Shown here piece after piece: positions 35,581 through 45,547 of a stretch of 64,000 nt of DNA. The position numbers and the translations under genes were made by a program. Under the pieces are notes generated by a model. It was given only the letters and a program-made list of their open reading frames with translations, was not told where the DNA came from and searched no databases. Every line of letters starts with the position of its first letter. The stretch's first letter is position 1. The DNA comes from Methyloceanibacter methanicus (lineage in GTDB: Bacteria > Pseudomonadota > Alphaproteobacteria > Rhizobiales > Methyloligellaceae): contig NZ_LPWG01000004.1 of NCBI RefSeq assembly GCF_001723285.1, forward strand, positions 113,020 through 177,019, in the 5' to 3' direction.

Positions 35581-37443
35581 TTGAAAGACAAAGTCTTCAT
35601 AGATGCCCGCGTGGCCGCTCGCGGCGGCGATGAACTCACAACGGGGCGCTATACGACCCGCCAGATCATCACGCGCATCTGGCACGAGCACCTGCGCCCC
35701 CACAAGGCGCTGCTCGCAGCCGGTGCCATCGCCATGCTGCTCACCGCGGCGACGACCGGCGCCATCCCGTTCGTGATCCAGCGCACGGCGGACGACATCT
35801 TCGTCAACAGAACCCGGACGGTGGTCGTCTACATCACCATCGCGATCGTCGTCATCACCGTGGTGAAGGCGATCTCCGAATACATTGCCAATGTGACCGT
35901 GGGCTATCTCGGCCATCGCTTCATCGCGGATTTGCGCCTGCAGATGTTCACGAAGCTCGCCGAGGCGGATCTCGGTTGGATCCAGACCGTTCATTCGGGC
36001 CGCATTCTTTCAGGCTTCCTCAACGATGCGACGCTGATCCGCGCGACGGCCAGCCGGACCATCGTCACCCTGTTCGAGAACGCCTTCAAGGTCGTGATCC
36101 TCGTGGGATCGATGTTCTACATGGCGCCGCGTCTGTCGCTGCTGGTGCTGATCTTCATGCCCTTTGCCTGGTTCATGCTGTCGCGGCAGCGGCGGAAGAT
36201 GCGCAAGTCGACCACCAAGTCGCTCCAGGAGACGGGCGATCTTTCCGCATTGGTGACCCAGACGCTGCAGGGCATGCGCGTCGTCCGCGCCTATAAGCAG
36301 GAGGCGCAGGAAGAAGAGCGTGCGACGCAGGCCGTCAATCGGGCGCTCGAATACACCATGCGCGGGATGCGGGCGCGGGCCCTGTCGAGCCCCGCCATGG
36401 AACTCATCGTCGGGCTCGGTTTCGCGGCGGCCGTGTATGTCGCCGGAATCAACGGCGTGCGGGGCAACGCGACGCTCGGCCACTTCATGGGCTTCACCAC
36501 GGCGGCGCTGCTGATCTATGGGCCGCTCAAGAGCCTCGCGACGCTTCAAACCCAGCTGCAGGAGGGCGTTGCCGCCGCGAGCCGCGTGTTCGGCATCATC
36601 GACCGGCCGAGCCAGCTGGTCGAAGCCGATGATGCCAAACCGCTCGAACTGACCGAGGGCGAGATCGCGTTCCGTGACGTGACGTTCGCCTACGATCCGG
36701 AGAACCCCGTCCTGACCGGCGTGTCCCTGACCGTGCCTCCGGGCAAGACCGTAGCCCTTGTGGGACCATCCGGCTCCGGCAAGAGCACGCTCGTCAATCT
36801 GGCGCTACGCTTCTTCGATCCGCAAGGCGGCGCGGTGCTGATCGACGGGCAAGACATCAAGGCCGTCACGATCTCGTCCTTGCGCGATTCCATCGGCCTC
36901 GTCACCCAGGACCCGGTCCTGTTCGACGACACCATCCGCGCGAATATCGCCTATGGGACGAAACCTCTCGTCGAGGAGGAGGTCATTGCTGCCGCCAAGG
37001 CCGCCGCGGCACACGACTCAATCGTGGGCCTCCCGCGCGGTTACGACACGCGCGTCGGCGAGGCGGGCGGCCTTCTGTCCGGCGGCGAACGGCAACGCAT
37101 CGCCATCGCCCGCGCGATCTACAAGGACGCCCCGATCCTCATGCTGGACGAGCCGACGAGCTCGCTGGATTCGGAGTCCGAGGCCAAGGTCCAGGCGGCG
37201 CTCGAAAAGCTCATGCAGGGCCGGTCCGTGCTGATGATCGCGCACCGCCTGTCGACGGTGAAGAAGGCCGACCTGATCTGCGTGCTGGACAAAGGACGCA
37301 TCGTCGAGATCGGACATCACGACGAACTCGTCTCCAAGGGCGGGCTTTATACGCGGCTGCACCGCAACCAGTTCGGTATTTCCGGCGGTCTGGAGCCGGC
37401 ATCCGCCAGCGAGGCGCGCACCGTCGCCGTTCCTGGCGAATAG
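35581..37443 (+). CDS. MsbA-like ABC exporter (fused permease and ATPase)
   Basis: 620 residues: six-helix type I exporter domain (about 1-320) and nucleotide-binding domain (about 360-600). Walker A GPSGSGKST near residue 396, Q-loop LVTQDPVLFDD, signature LLSGGERQRIAIARA, Walker B ILMLDEPTSSLDSES and H-loop IAHRLSTVKKAD are all present. Position directly ahead of the acyltransferase, waaA and lpxK favours a lipid A/LPS flippase (MsbA-like) role, which is inferred. The start is a TTG at 35581; no ATG nearby keeps the cytoplasmic N-terminal segment. Confidence 0.9.
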   Translation: MKDKVFIDARVAARGGDELTTGRYTTRQIITRIWHEHLRPHKALLAAGAIAMLLTAATTGAIPFVIQRTADDIFVNRTRTVVVYITIAIVVITVVKAISEYIANVTVGYLGHRFIADLRLQMFTKLAEADLGWIQTVHSGRILSGFLNDATLIRATASRTIVTLFENAFKVVILVGSMFYMAPRLSLLVLIFMPFAWFMLSRQRRKMRKSTTKSLQETGDLSALVTQTLQGMRVVRAYKQEAQEEERATQAVNRALEYTMRGMRARALSSPAMELIVGLGFAAAVYVAGINGVRGNATLGHFMGFTTAALLIYGPLKSLATLQTQLQEGVAAASRVFGIIDRPSQLVEADDAKPLELTEGEIAFRDVTFAYDPENPVLTGVSLTVPPGKTVALVGPSGSGKSTLVNLALRFFDPQGGAVLIDGQDIKAVTISSLRDSIGLVTQDPVLFDDTIRANIAYGTKPLVEEEVIAAAKAAAAHDSIVGLPRGYDTRVGEAGGLLSGGERQRIAIARAIYKDAPILMLDEPTSSLDSESEAKVQAALEKLMQGRSVLMIAHRLSTVKKADLICVLDKGRIVEIGHHDELVSKGGLYTRLHRNQFGISGGLEPASASEARTVAVPGE

Positions 37444-37450
37444 CGGCCCG

Positions 37451-38269
37451 ATGTTGAAGCGTCTCCTCGGACCCAAGCCGGGCACAGCCCTCCTGAGCAA
37501 GCTCGCATCGGGCTATATCCGGCTCGTCTACGCCACGAGCACGATCAAGCGCGAACCGGCGGACACCGACGCCAAACTCTTCGATCAACACCCGCAAATT
37601 CTGGCCATGTGGCACGGCCAGTTCATGCTGTTGCCGAACCTCAAACCGGCACGCCCGGCCGAGGTGAAAGCCATGGTCTCGCGCCATGGCGACGCCGAAC
37701 TGATCGGCGACGTGCTGCGCCGGTTCGGCATGGACCTGATCCGCGGCGCGGGCGCAGGCAAACGCAAGCGCAATCGCGGCGGCGCGACGGCCATGCGCGA
37801 GTCCTTACGGGCTCTTGAGACAGGCGCGACAGTCGCCATGACGGCGGACGTGCCCCCGGGCCCCGCGCGGCGGGCCGGCACGGGCATCGCGACCCTCTCG
37901 GCGAAATCCGGACGTCCCGTGGTTCCGTTCGCGATCGCTACCAGCCGCTCGGTGAAGCTTGCGACCTGGAGCGCCTTCACCATCAACCTGCCCTTCTCGA
38001 CGCTTGCGATCGTCATCGGCGATCCGGTACCCGCCCCCCCTTCGGAGGGTCCCGACGACATCGAGACCGGCCGGCAGGCCATCGAACACGCGCTCGCCGA
38101 AACCACCGCGCGGGCCTATGCGCTCGCCGGCGCGTCCGATGCGTTGAGCCGGAGGAATCGCAAAGCCCGGCACGGCGCTCAAGACCTACCGGCTCGCGAC
38201 GCGGCTTGCGGCGCCGATCGCGCCGCTGTTGCTGGCCTGGCGCACGCGCAAAGGCAAAGAGGAGCGTGA
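37451..38269 (+). CDS. lysophospholipid acyltransferase family protein (DUF374)
   Basis: About 230-270 residues. The DUF374 acyltransferase pattern is clear: LAMWHGQFMLLPNLK, AMVSRHGDAELIGDVLRRFGMDLIRGAGA, VAMTADVPPGPARRAGTGIATLSAKSGRPVVPFAIA. In this family the protein transfers a late acyl chain to lipid A or a related lipid. It begins 8 bases after the ABC exporter. The frame runs to 38269, overlapping the waaA N-terminal region by about 120 bases; residues after ALAGASDA look like shadow sequence, so the true stop is probably the TGA at 38145-38147 with one indel just before it. Confidence 0.85.
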   Translation: MLKRLLGPKPGTALLSKLASGYIRLVYATSTIKREPADTDAKLFDQHPQILAMWHGQFMLLPNLKPARPAEVKAMVSRHGDAELIGDVLRRFGMDLIRGAGAGKRKRNRGGATAMRESLRALETGATVAMTADVPPGPARRAGTGIATLSAKSGRPVVPFAIATSRSVKLATWSAFTINLPFSTLAIVIGDPVPAPPSEGPDDIETGRQAIEHALAETTARAYALAGASDALSRRNRKARHGAQDLPARDAACGADRAAVAGLAHAQRQRGA

Positions 38270-39455
38270 CCGTCGTCCCGAGCGCTACGGGGTCGCGAGC
38301 AGCCCCCGGCCCGACGGTTTCCTCGTCTGGTTCCACGCGGCCTCCGTCGGCGAAGCCAATGCCGCGCTGCCCCTGATCGAACACATCGCCGAGACCCGTC
38401 CCGATATCCGCATCCTACTGACCACCGCGACGGTCACCTCCGCGCGCCTCGCCCGGACGCGCCTGCCGGAAGTCGCGATCCATCAATATGTGCCTCTGGA
38501 CCGGACCGGCTATATCGAGCGCTTCCTCGACACTTGGCGGCCCGACCTCGCCGTTCTGGTGGAATCGGAGATTTGGCCGAACCTCGTGATCGAGACGAAA
38601 GCGAACGGCGTGCCGCTCCTTCTCATCACGCCCGCATGTCCGGCCCATCCTATAAGCGCTGGCGCCGCGCCGGGCATGAGCCGGCCGATCTTCTCCGCCT
38701 TCGATCTCGTCCTGGCCCAAAACGACCGCCTGGCCGAGCAATTCGCGCAGCTCGGCGCACCCAAGTCCCTCTCCGTGGGCAATCTGAAGGCGGACGCCCC
38801 GCCGCCGCCGGTGGACCCGGCCGCGAAGGCAGACCTCTCCGCGGCCTTTCTCGACCGGCCCGTTTGGCTCGCGGCCAGCACCCATCCGGGCGAGGACGAA
38901 ATCGTCGGCGCGGCCCACGCGCGGATCAAGGAGGTCCTGCCGGACATCGCTACGATCATCGTGCCGCGGCATCCGGAGCGCGGGGCGGATATCGCCGAGC
39001 GGCTGCGCGCCCAGGGCCTGAAGGTCACGCTGCGCTCCCAAGGCGGGTCTATCGACGCCGGGACGGACGTGTATATCGGCGATACGATCGGCGAGCTCGG
39101 GCTGTTCTACGCCCTCACCCCGATCGCCTTTATCGGCGGCTCATTGGTCAAGCACGGGGGCCAGAATCCTGTGGAGGCCATCAATCTCGGCGCCGCCGTC
39201 CTGGCGGGGCCCAACGTGCACAATTTCCGCGAGATGTATGGGGACCTTCTGAAGGCCGGCGGCGCCCGGGCGGTCGACGATGCGGACAGTCTTGCGCACG
39301 CCGTGCTCGAACTGCTGCAGAACGATGTGGCCCGCAAGGAAGTCCATGCCAAAGCGGAGACCTGCGTCGCAACGATGAGCGGCGCCTTGCCGAAAACGCT
39401 GGACGCGATCGACGCCTATTTCCCGCAAAAGGTGCCGCTGCAACATGCCTCTTGA
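38148..39455 (+). CDS. waaA: 3-deoxy-D-manno-octulosonic acid transferase, start unclear and internal frameshift pair
   Basis: Kdo transferase adding Kdo to lipid IVA. Coding similarity begins near 38160 (GTALKTYRLATRLAAP, the N-terminal anchor) but no canonical start codon is in frame after the TGA at 38145; the first in-frame TTG (38229) would cut the anchor, so the start is likely damaged. Motifs: WFHAASVGEANA, LVESEIWPNLV, ASTHPGEDE, IVPRHPERG and GGSLVKHGGQNPVEA. Between about 38629 and 38670 the frame reads TPACPAHPISAGA; the neighbouring frame gives the expected ARMSGPSYKRWRRA, so two compensating indels are present. Confidence 0.88.
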   Translation, partial: AGGIAKPGTALKTYRLATRLAAPIAPLLLAWRTRKGKEERDRRPERYGVASSPRPDGFLVWFHAASVGEANAALPLIEHIAETRPDIRILLTTATVTSARLARTRLPEVAIHQYVPLDRTGYIERFLDTWRPDLAVLVESEIWPNLVIETKANGVPLLLITPACPAHPISAGAAPGMSRPIFSAFDLVLAQNDRLAEQFAQLGAPKSLSVGNLKADAPPPPVDPAAKADLSAAFLDRPVWLAASTHPGEDEIVGAAHARIKEVLPDIATIIVPRHPERGADIAERLRAQGLKVTLRSQGGSIDAGTDVYIGDTIGELGLFYALTPIAFIGGSLVKHGGQNPVEAINLGAAVLAGPNVHNFREMYGDLLKAGGARAVDDADSLAHAVLELLQNDVARKEVHAKAETCVATMSGALPKTLDAIDAYFPQKVPLQHAS

Positions 39456-40494
39456 GACACCGTCCTGGTGGTACAGCAAGCGCGGCAGCCTCGCGAAGAT
39501 CATGCCCGGCCTGCTCGCGCCGGTGGCCGCCCTTTACGGCCGGACCGCCGCGTCGCGCCTGACGCAAGAGCCCGCATACCGGTCCCGTCTGCCCGTGATC
39601 TGCATCGGCAATTTCACCTCCGGCGGCGGCGGCAAGACGCCGACGGCCATCGCCGTCGCGAAACTGCTCAAGTCCATGGGCAAGACGCCGGCGTTCCTCA
39701 CGCGTGGCTATGGCGGCAACGCCAAGGACGTCGTCGCGGTGGCCGAGCACGACGCCAGCGAGGTCGGCGATGAGCCGCTCCTTCTGGCCGCAATCGCACC
39801 GACATTCGTGTCCGCCGACCGCGCGGCCGGGGCCAAGGCCATCGAGCAAACGGACGCGGACGTCATCGTCATGGATGACGGTTTTCAGAATCCGGGGCTT
39901 GCGAAGGATCTATCGCTGATCGTTGCCGACGGCGCCTCGGGGCTCGGCAATGGACGGGTGATCCCGGCCGGACCGTTACGCGCGCCGCTCGCCGCACAGA
40001 TGCCGCACGCGACGCGCTCCTGGTCGTCGGCGAGGGCAAGAAGGGCGACGCGCTCGCCAAGCGTTTCGACGCGGCCGGTAAGCCGGTCTTGCGCGCGACG
40101 ATCACGCCCGATTGCGACCCGCGTTGGCTCAGCGTGCTGCCGACGAATCGGCTTCGCCGGCATTGCGCGTCCGTCCAAATTCTTCGCAACGCTCAAGTCG
40201 AGCGGCGCGCGCCTCGTTGCCAGCCACGGCTTCGGCGATCACCACCGCTTCACCGAGAAAGAGGCAAGGCGCCTTCTGGACGAGGCGGAGGCGAAGAAGG
40301 CGATGCTGGTGACAACCGAGAAGGACTGGGCGCGCCTCTCGGACGAGGACGACGACGAAGAGGACAGCGCGCTGGCGGAACTCAAGAAGCGGTCACGGCC
40401 GTTCCCGATCGCGATCACGTTCGAAGACGAGGAAGCGGTGAAGGCCTTGCTGAGGGACGCGCTCGGCAGCGCGCCGCCGAACGGGGACCGCTAG
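39445..40494 (+). CDS. lpxK: tetraacyldisaccharide 4'-kinase, internal frameshifted stretch
   Basis: LpxK phosphorylates the lipid A precursor at the 4' position. The P-loop is GNFTSGGGGKTPTAIA, followed by FLTRGYGG, VIVMDDGFQNPGLAKDLSLIV and GNGRVIPAGPLRAPL. From about 40010 to 40150 the frame is Arg/Ser-rich, whereas the next frame reads DALLVVGEGKKGDALAKRF and on to TPDCDPRWL; beyond 40150 the original frame is good again (FAGIARPSKFFATL). The first event is a lost G (GCGGAC to GCGAC). Overlaps waaA by 11 bases, a common coupling in this operon. Confidence 0.9.
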   Translation: MPLETPSWWYSKRGSLAKIMPGLLAPVAALYGRTAASRLTQEPAYRSRLPVICIGNFTSGGGGKTPTAIAVAKLLKSMGKTPAFLTRGYGGNAKDVVAVAEHDASEVGDEPLLLAAIAPTFVSADRAAGAKAIEQTDADVIVMDDGFQNPGLAKDLSLIVADGASGLGNGRVIPAGPLRAPLAAQMPHATRSWSSARARRATRSPSVSTRPVSRSCARRSRPIATRVGSACCRRIGFAGIARPSKFFATLKSSGARLVASHGFGDHHRFTEKEARRLLDEAEAKKAMLVTTEKDWARLSDEDDDEEDSALAELKKRSRPFPIAITFEDEEAVKALLRDALGSAPPNGDR

Positions 40495-40724
40495 GTGCTC
40501 TTGACTTGTCCGGCGGTCTCTCGAACACGCTTCAATGACGTCGCCGCATCCACATAGGGTTCCTGCAGCGCGACGCTCCAATAGCGCAACTCGTCGAGCG
40601 GGATCGTCTGGCCCGTCACGGCACAGCGCACGAACTCGCCCGGCGTGATCACCTGCACTTCGCCATCCAGATAGCGGAGCTTGGCTTCGCCCTTGAAGCC
40701 GAAATTGCGTTCGAAACGGTTCAT
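40491..40724 (-). CDS. DUF2093 domain protein
   Basis: 77 residues starting MNRFERNFGFKGEAKLRYLDGE; the conserved core is VITPGEFVRCAVTGQTIPLDELRYWSV. DUF2093 is a small alphaproteobacterial family without known function, usually located beside lpxK. The family opening chooses ATG 40724 over 40736. Its 3' end overlaps the lpxK stop by four bases, tail to tail. Confidence 0.9.
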   Translation of the reverse strand: MNRFERNFGFKGEAKLRYLDGEVQVITPGEFVRCAVTGQTIPLDELRYWSVALQEPYVDAATSLKRVRETAGQVKST

Positions 40725-40827
40725 CACTGTGGTCAATCTCTTTCGTTTGCGGGGTCAGCTTAGCGTCACGGCCGGGGACTTGCTAGAGCCACACGGGACT
40801 TACCAGCACTGGAGAGACTTGCCGGCG

Positions 40828-42276
40828 CTAGAGCAGGCTTCCTTGACCGCCGTCGGGGGCCGGCTTGGGCTTCTTCGGCCGTTTCGGCTTCGGCGCCGGG
40901 GACCTTGTTCCGGTGTGCTTGACGGCCTCGGCTTCGATATGGCCATCGGCAAACTGAATGTCGAGGGCCTCGCCCGGATGGACCGCGCCGGCGCTGCGCA
41001 CCATGGCGCCCTCCCCGTCCCGAGCGAGCGCGAATCCCCGTGCGAGGACGTTGTGGTAGCCGAGCGTGCCGAGGAGCTTCGCCTGTGCGTCGAGGCGTTG
41101 CCGCGCCCGCTCCACCCGGGCCGTGATCGCGCGGGCACGGTCCCGGTCGAGGCGCCCCAGCAGATCGCGCGCCGTGGCGACCCGGCGGGCGACGAGGCCG
41201 GGCCGCAGCGCCGCCGCCGTGCGCGCCAGCACGCCCCGGTGGCTCTGCGTATTGGCCCGCAAGGACTGCAGAAGACGCCCGCTCGCCGTATCGAGCCGCT
41301 GGCGCGGCAGACCCAGAATGGCTTCGCGGCGGGGCAGCCCGCGCGCCGAGGCCGTGACGCGGCTGCGCCATTGCTCCAGTGCCCGGCGCATGGTGCCGGC
41401 CATGCGGACCCCGTAAGTTTGCACCGCGCTCAGGAGCTCGGAGCGCACGGGCACCGCGACCTCTGCGGCTGCGGTCGGCGTCGGGGCCCGATAATCGGCC
41501 ACCAGGTCGATCAGGGTCCAATCGGTCTCGTGGCCCACGGCGGAAATCAGGGGAATCGTGCTCGCGGCCGCGGCCCGCGCGACGATCTCTTCGTTGAAGC
41601 CCCACAGATCCTCGAGGCTGCCGCCGCCGCGCGCCACGATGATGAGGTCCGGGAGAACCCCGTCGCCGGCGATGCCCGCGTTGAAGCCGGCAATGGCGGC
41701 AGCCACCTCCGCCGCGCAGGTCTCGCCCTGCACGCGCACGGGCCACACGATCACATGGGACGGAAAGCGGTCGGCGAGGCGATGCAGGATGTCGCGAATG
41801 ACGGCGCCCGTGGGCGAGGTCACCACGCCGATCACGCCCGGCAGGTAGGGCAGGTCCTGTTTGCGTGCCTCGTCGAACAGACCTTCGGCGGCAAGCTGCT
41901 TCTTGCGCTGTTCCAGCAGCGCCATGAGCGCGCCGGCCGCCGCGGGCTCCAACTCCTCGATCACGATCTGGTATTTGGACCCGCCGGGATAGGTGGTGAT
42001 CTTGCCCTTGGCGACGATCTCCAGCCCCTCCTCGGGCTTGAATTTCAGCCGGGAAAACACGCCGCGCCAGACCACCGCCTCGATGGCCGCGCCCTCGTCC
42101 TTGAGCCGGAAATAGCAATGGCCGGAGGCGTGCGGCCCGCGATAGCCCGAGACCTCTCCGCGCAGGCGCACGAGACCGTAGGCCTCCTCAACCGTGCGCT
42201 TCAGCGCGAAGGCCAGCTCCGACACCGAGTATTCGGTGACGTTGGTCGGCTCGGGCTGTGGATTGCGGGCTGCCAT
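40828..42276 (-). CDS. xseA: exodeoxyribonuclease VII large subunit
   Basis: 482 residues. An N-terminal OB-fold ([31 protein letters not shown]) precedes the catalytic domain with [47 protein letters not shown] and a coiled-coil C-terminal part rich in Arg and Ala. Exo VII degrades single-stranded DNA into oligonucleotides with the small subunit XseB, which is not in this window. The C-terminal tail is extended by a Lys/Pro-rich stretch ([16 protein letters not shown]). Confidence 0.95.
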   Translation of the reverse strand: MAARNPQPEPTNVTEYSVSELAFALKRTVEEAYGLVRLRGEVSGYRGPHASGHCYFRLKDEGAAIEAVVWRGVFSRLKFKPEEGLEIVAKGKITTYPGGSKYQIVIEELEPAAAGALMALLEQRKKQLAAEGLFDEARKQDLPYLPGVIGVVTSPTGAVIRDILHRLADRFPSHVIVWPVRVQGETCAAEVAAAIAGFNAGIAGDGVLPDLIIVARGGGSLEDLWGFNEEIVARAAAASTIPLISAVGHETDWTLIDLVADYRAPTPTAAAEVAVPVRSELLSAVQTYGVRMAGTMRRALEQWRSRVTASARGLPRREAILGLPRQRLDTASGRLLQSLRANTQSHRGVLARTAAALRPGLVARRVATARDLLGRLDRDRARAITARVERARQRLDAQAKLLGTLGYHNVLARGFALARDGEGAMVRSAGAVHPGEALDIQFADGHIEAEAVKHTGTRSPAPKPKRPKKPKPAPDGGQGSLL

Positions 42277-42399
42277 CGGGTCGGTCTCTTTTCGAAATTG
42301 CGCGTTCCCGTGCTAAGAGCGCGGCTCACTTCTGAGGCGTAGCATATCCTGGGCGGCATACCGAACCGGGACGTTCGGAACAAGCGGGGCATCGAGGTC

Positions 42400-43674
42400 G
42401 TGAACGTACTTCTCATCGGCGGCGGCGGGCGCGAGCATGCGCTGGCCTGGAAACTGGCGCAGAGCCCCCTTCTCGGCACGCTCTATTGCGCACCGGGGAA
42501 TGCGGGCATCGCGGAGAGCGCCGAATGCGTCGCACTCGATGTGGGCGACCACGGCGCTGTCGCCGCCTTCTGCAAGGAGAAGGACATCGGCCTGGTGGTG
42601 GTCGGTCCCGAGGCGCCGCTGGTGGCCGGGCTCGCCGACGATTTGGAGGCGCAAGGCATTCCCGTGTTCGGCCCCTCGAAAGCGGCATCGGCGCTGGAAG
42701 GCTCCAAGGGCTTCACCAAGGATTTGTGCACCGAGTACGGCATTCCCACCGCCGCTTACGGGCGCTTCACGGACGCCGCCGCGGCCAAGGCCTATCTCGC
42801 GGCGCAGACCCTGCCCATCGTGATCAAGGCGGACGGCCTTGCGGCCGGCAAGGGCGTGGTGATCGCGCAGACGCGGCACGAGGCCGACGCGGCCGTGGAG
42901 GCTTGCTTCGATGGGGCGTTCGGCGCGGCCGGGGCGGAAGTCGTGGTCGAGGAGTTCCTGACCGGCGAGGAAGCGAGCTTCTTCGCGCTGGTGGACGGCG
43001 AGACCGCCTTGCCGCTCGCCACGGCGCAAGACCACAAGCGCGTCCATGACGGCGACCAGGGCCCGAACACCGGCGGCATGGGCGCCTATTCGCCGGCGCC
43101 GATCATGACCGAGGCGCTGTGCGCCCGCACCATGGACGAGATCATCGGGCCCACGGTCGCGGCCATGAAGGCGCGGGGGACGCCGTTCAAGGGCGTGCTC
43201 TATGCGGGGCTCATGATCGAGGACGGCGCGCCCAAGCTCATCGAATACAATGTGCGTTTCGGCGACCCGGAAGCGCAGCCGCTGATGATGCGGCTGAAGT
43301 CGGACCTGCTGCCGGTGCTGCTCGCGACCGCGCAAGGACGGCTCGGTGGCGTGACCCTCGACTGGGACACGGACGCCGCGCTCTGCGTGGTCATGGCGGC
43401 GAAGGGCTATCCGGGCGCCTACGAGAAGGGCACCGAGATCAGGGGGCTCGACGCGGCGGGCGCAGACCCGCAGACCGCGATCTTTCACGCCGGCACCACG
43501 CGAGACGGGTCGCGCTTTCTCGCCAGCGGCGGCCGCGTGCTCGGCGTCACCGCGCTCGGGAAAGACATCGGTGAGGCGCAAGCCCGCGCCTATCAAGCGG
43601 TCGATGCGATCGATTGGCCGGGCGGGTTCTGCCGCCGCGATATCGGCTGGCGGGCCCTCAAAGGCGGCGCCTAG
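42400..43674 (+). CDS. purD: phosphoribosylamine-glycine ligase
   Basis: 424-residue ATP-grasp enzyme of purine synthesis joining 5-phosphoribosylamine and glycine. Seen: [91 protein letters not shown] and [17 protein letters not shown]. Full length. The GTG at 42400 starts the conserved N-terminus; it is divergent from xseA across 123 bases. Confidence 0.97.
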   Translation: MNVLLIGGGGREHALAWKLAQSPLLGTLYCAPGNAGIAESAECVALDVGDHGAVAAFCKEKDIGLVVVGPEAPLVAGLADDLEAQGIPVFGPSKAASALEGSKGFTKDLCTEYGIPTAAYGRFTDAAAAKAYLAAQTLPIVIKADGLAAGKGVVIAQTRHEADAAVEACFDGAFGAAGAEVVVEEFLTGEEASFFALVDGETALPLATAQDHKRVHDGDQGPNTGGMGAYSPAPIMTEALCARTMDEIIGPTVAAMKARGTPFKGVLYAGLMIEDGAPKLIEYNVRFGDPEAQPLMMRLKSDLLPVLLATAQGRLGGVTLDWDTDAALCVVMAAKGYPGAYEKGTEIRGLDAAGADPQTAIFHAGTTRDGSRFLASGGRVLGVTALGKDIGEAQARAYQAVDAIDWPGGFCRRDIGWRALKGGA

Positions 43675-43796
43675 AACTTCGTCCGCCGACGCCGCATTAG
43701 CAAGAAATTCACCCTGAGTGCCTAGGAAGGACGCAAGACACCGTTTCGCCGCGCTTTTGTCACCGCGAAACGTTGTCATTTCACGATGGCGTCACT

Positions 43797-44201
43797 ATGT
43801 GGATGTCACGTAGATTTGCTCCAGCCCGCGAGATGCGCACGATGACGTTCGACCTGCCCGTTTCGAAGAAGACCGTATCCGGCGTGGTGGGCGTCGTTGC
43901 GATTCTTTTCTATCTCTGGCTGCTGACCTGGTCGGCACCGGCCAAAGCGATGGGCGGCCCGATCGCCCAGCCGGACAACGTTGCGACCCCCGTCCAGCAG
44001 GTCAAGATCTTCAAACGCAACCGCACACCCAAGTATCCCTATGTCGCCAAGGGCCCCGGTCCGAAGGGCTGGTCGTCCTACTTGGGCTTTGTGCCCTATA
44101 GCTGGGGCAATGTGGAGAACGAGGCCATTCAGCGGACCCAATATCCGGCACGCTACTGGCCGCACAATCCCAACGCACCGCTCCCGCGACCGTACCGCTA
44201 G
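43797..44201 (+). CDS. membrane-anchored hypothetical protein
   Basis: About 120-134 residues depending on start (ATG 43797, 43803 or 43833). One membrane helix or uncleaved signal (VSGVVGVVAILFYLWLLTWSAPAKA) is followed by a Pro/Tyr/Trp/Asn-rich tail: PKYPYVAKGPGPKGWSSYLGF and GNVENEAIQRTQYPARYWP. I do not recognise a domain. Coding is supported by intact frame, downstream aromatic clusters and a position between purD and the convergent tadA. Secreted or periplasmic location is inferred. Confidence 0.6.
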   Translation: MWMSRRFAPAREMRTMTFDLPVSKKTVSGVVGVVAILFYLWLLTWSAPAKAMGGPIAQPDNVATPVQQVKIFKRNRTPKYPYVAKGPGPKGWSSYLGFVPYSWGNVENEAIQRTQYPARYWPHNPNAPLPRPYR

Positions 44202-44217
44202 TCTCCGCCGGCATCCG

Positions 44218-44649
44218 TCAGCGCCGGGCGGCAAAGAACTCTTTCAACAAACCTGACGCGGCGCTTTCGCCGATCCCTCCGTATATTTCGGGGGCGTGGT
44301 GGCATGTGGGCTGGCCGAAGAAACGCGGCCCGTGCTCCACGGCGCCGCCCTTGGGATCGCTTGCGCCGAAGTAAAGCCGCCTGATCCGCGCGAAGGAGAT
44401 GGCGCCCGCGCACATCGCACAGGGCTCCAGCGTGACATAGAGATCGCATGCGATGAGCCGTTCGCTGCCGAGTGCCTTTGCCGCCGCACGTAAGGCGAGG
44501 ATCTCCGCATGGGCCGTGGGGTCGCGCAGCTCCAGCGTGCGATTGCCGGCCCGGGCCAGGACCGCCCCTGTCGCATCGACAACAACCGCGCCGACCGGGA
44601 CCTCGCCGCGCGCCGCCGCCGCCCGCGCTTCCTCCAGCGCCACGTCCAT
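44218..44649 (-). CDS. tadA: tRNA-specific adenosine deaminase
   Basis: 143 residues; makes inosine at the wobble position of tRNA-Arg(ACG). Zinc site intact: [12 protein letters not shown] and [11 protein letters not shown]. Also [21 protein letters not shown] and the C-terminal [12 protein letters not shown] 44649 is preceded by AAGGAAA and gives the family N-terminus [23 protein letters not shown]; upstream ATGs at 44718 and 44727 would overlap the divergent rluB start. Confidence 0.95.
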   Translation of the reverse strand: MDVALEEARAAAARGEVPVGAVVVDATGAVLARAGNRTLELRDPTAHAEILALRAAAKALGSERLIACDLYVTLEPCAMCAGAISFARIRRLYFGASDPKGGAVEHGPRFFGQPTCHHAPEIYGGIGESAASGLLKEFFAARR

Positions 44650-44716
44650 CGGCGTTTCCTTGGCCCGCGCGAGGGAGCGCTTGCCGGAGGCGCCGTCATC
44701 TGCAAGCTTCGCCGTC

Positions 44717-45547
44717 ATGACAGCCAAGGTGAACGCGCCAAAGACCCGCGGTCAAGCGCCCCGGAAGCAGGGACGCACGCGCCCCGCCCCACCCAAGCGG
44801 GACTTGGAGCCGATGCGCATCGCCAAGGCGATGGCGCAAGCCGGTCTGTGCTCGCGGCGCGATGCCGAGAAGTGGATCGCGGCGGGACGCGTCGCCGTGA
44901 ACGGCACGGTCCTCACGACCCCGGCCCATGTGGTCAGCGGCGCAGACACGATCCTGGTGGACGGCGAGCCCCTGCCTGCGGCGCACGCGCCGCGGCTATG
45001 GCGCTACAACAAGCCGAAAGGCCTCGTGACTAGCCACAAGGACCCGGAAGGACGCCCGACCGTGTTCGATGCCCTTCCCAACGCCATGCCCCGCGTGGTG
45101 TCCGTGGGCCGGCTCGATATCAACACCGAGGGATTGCTGCTTCTCACCACGGACGGAGCTTTGGCCCGGCATCTCGAACTGCCGAGCACCGGCTGGGTCC
45201 GGCGCTACCGGGTTCGTGCCCACGGAAGGGTCAGCCAGGGGGCGCTCGATGCCCTGAAGCGCGGCGTCACTATCGACGGCGTCCGCTACGGCCCCGTCGA
45301 AGCCGCGATCGAACGGACCCAAGGCAGCAATGTCTGGCTCGTCATCGGCCTGCGTGAGGGCAAGAACCGGGAAGTGAAGCGCATCGCCGCCCATCTCGGG
45401 CTCAGCGTGAACCGGCTCATCCGCACATCGTTCGGCCCCTTTGCCTTGGGCGATCTCGCCACCGGCGCGGTGGACGAGGTCAAGCGCAAGGTGATCGCGG
45501 AGCAGCTCGGTCCCGAGATCGCCCGCAGCCTCGGTGTGAAGAGCTGA
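44717..45547 (+). CDS. 23S rRNA pseudouridine synthase (RluB/RsuA family)
   Basis: 276 residues. An N-terminal basic stretch leads into an S4 RNA-binding domain ([30 protein letters not shown]), then the catalytic domain with [21 protein letters not shown], whose Asp is the nucleophile, and [26 protein letters not shown]. RluB (23S U2605) is the most likely assignment; RsuA or RluE are alternatives. The ATG at 44717 shares a TCATGA palindrome with an upstream tadA ATG. Stop overlaps rsmD start (TGATG). Confidence 0.9.
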   Translation: MTAKVNAPKTRGQAPRKQGRTRPAPPKRDLEPMRIAKAMAQAGLCSRRDAEKWIAAGRVAVNGTVLTTPAHVVSGADTILVDGEPLPAAHAPRLWRYNKPKGLVTSHKDPEGRPTVFDALPNAMPRVVSVGRLDINTEGLLLLTTDGALARHLELPSTGWVRRYRVRAHGRVSQGALDALKRGVTIDGVRYGPVEAAIERTQGSNVWLVIGLREGKNREVKRIAAHLGLSVNRLIRTSFGPFALGDLATGAVDEVKRKVIAEQLGPEIARSLGVKS

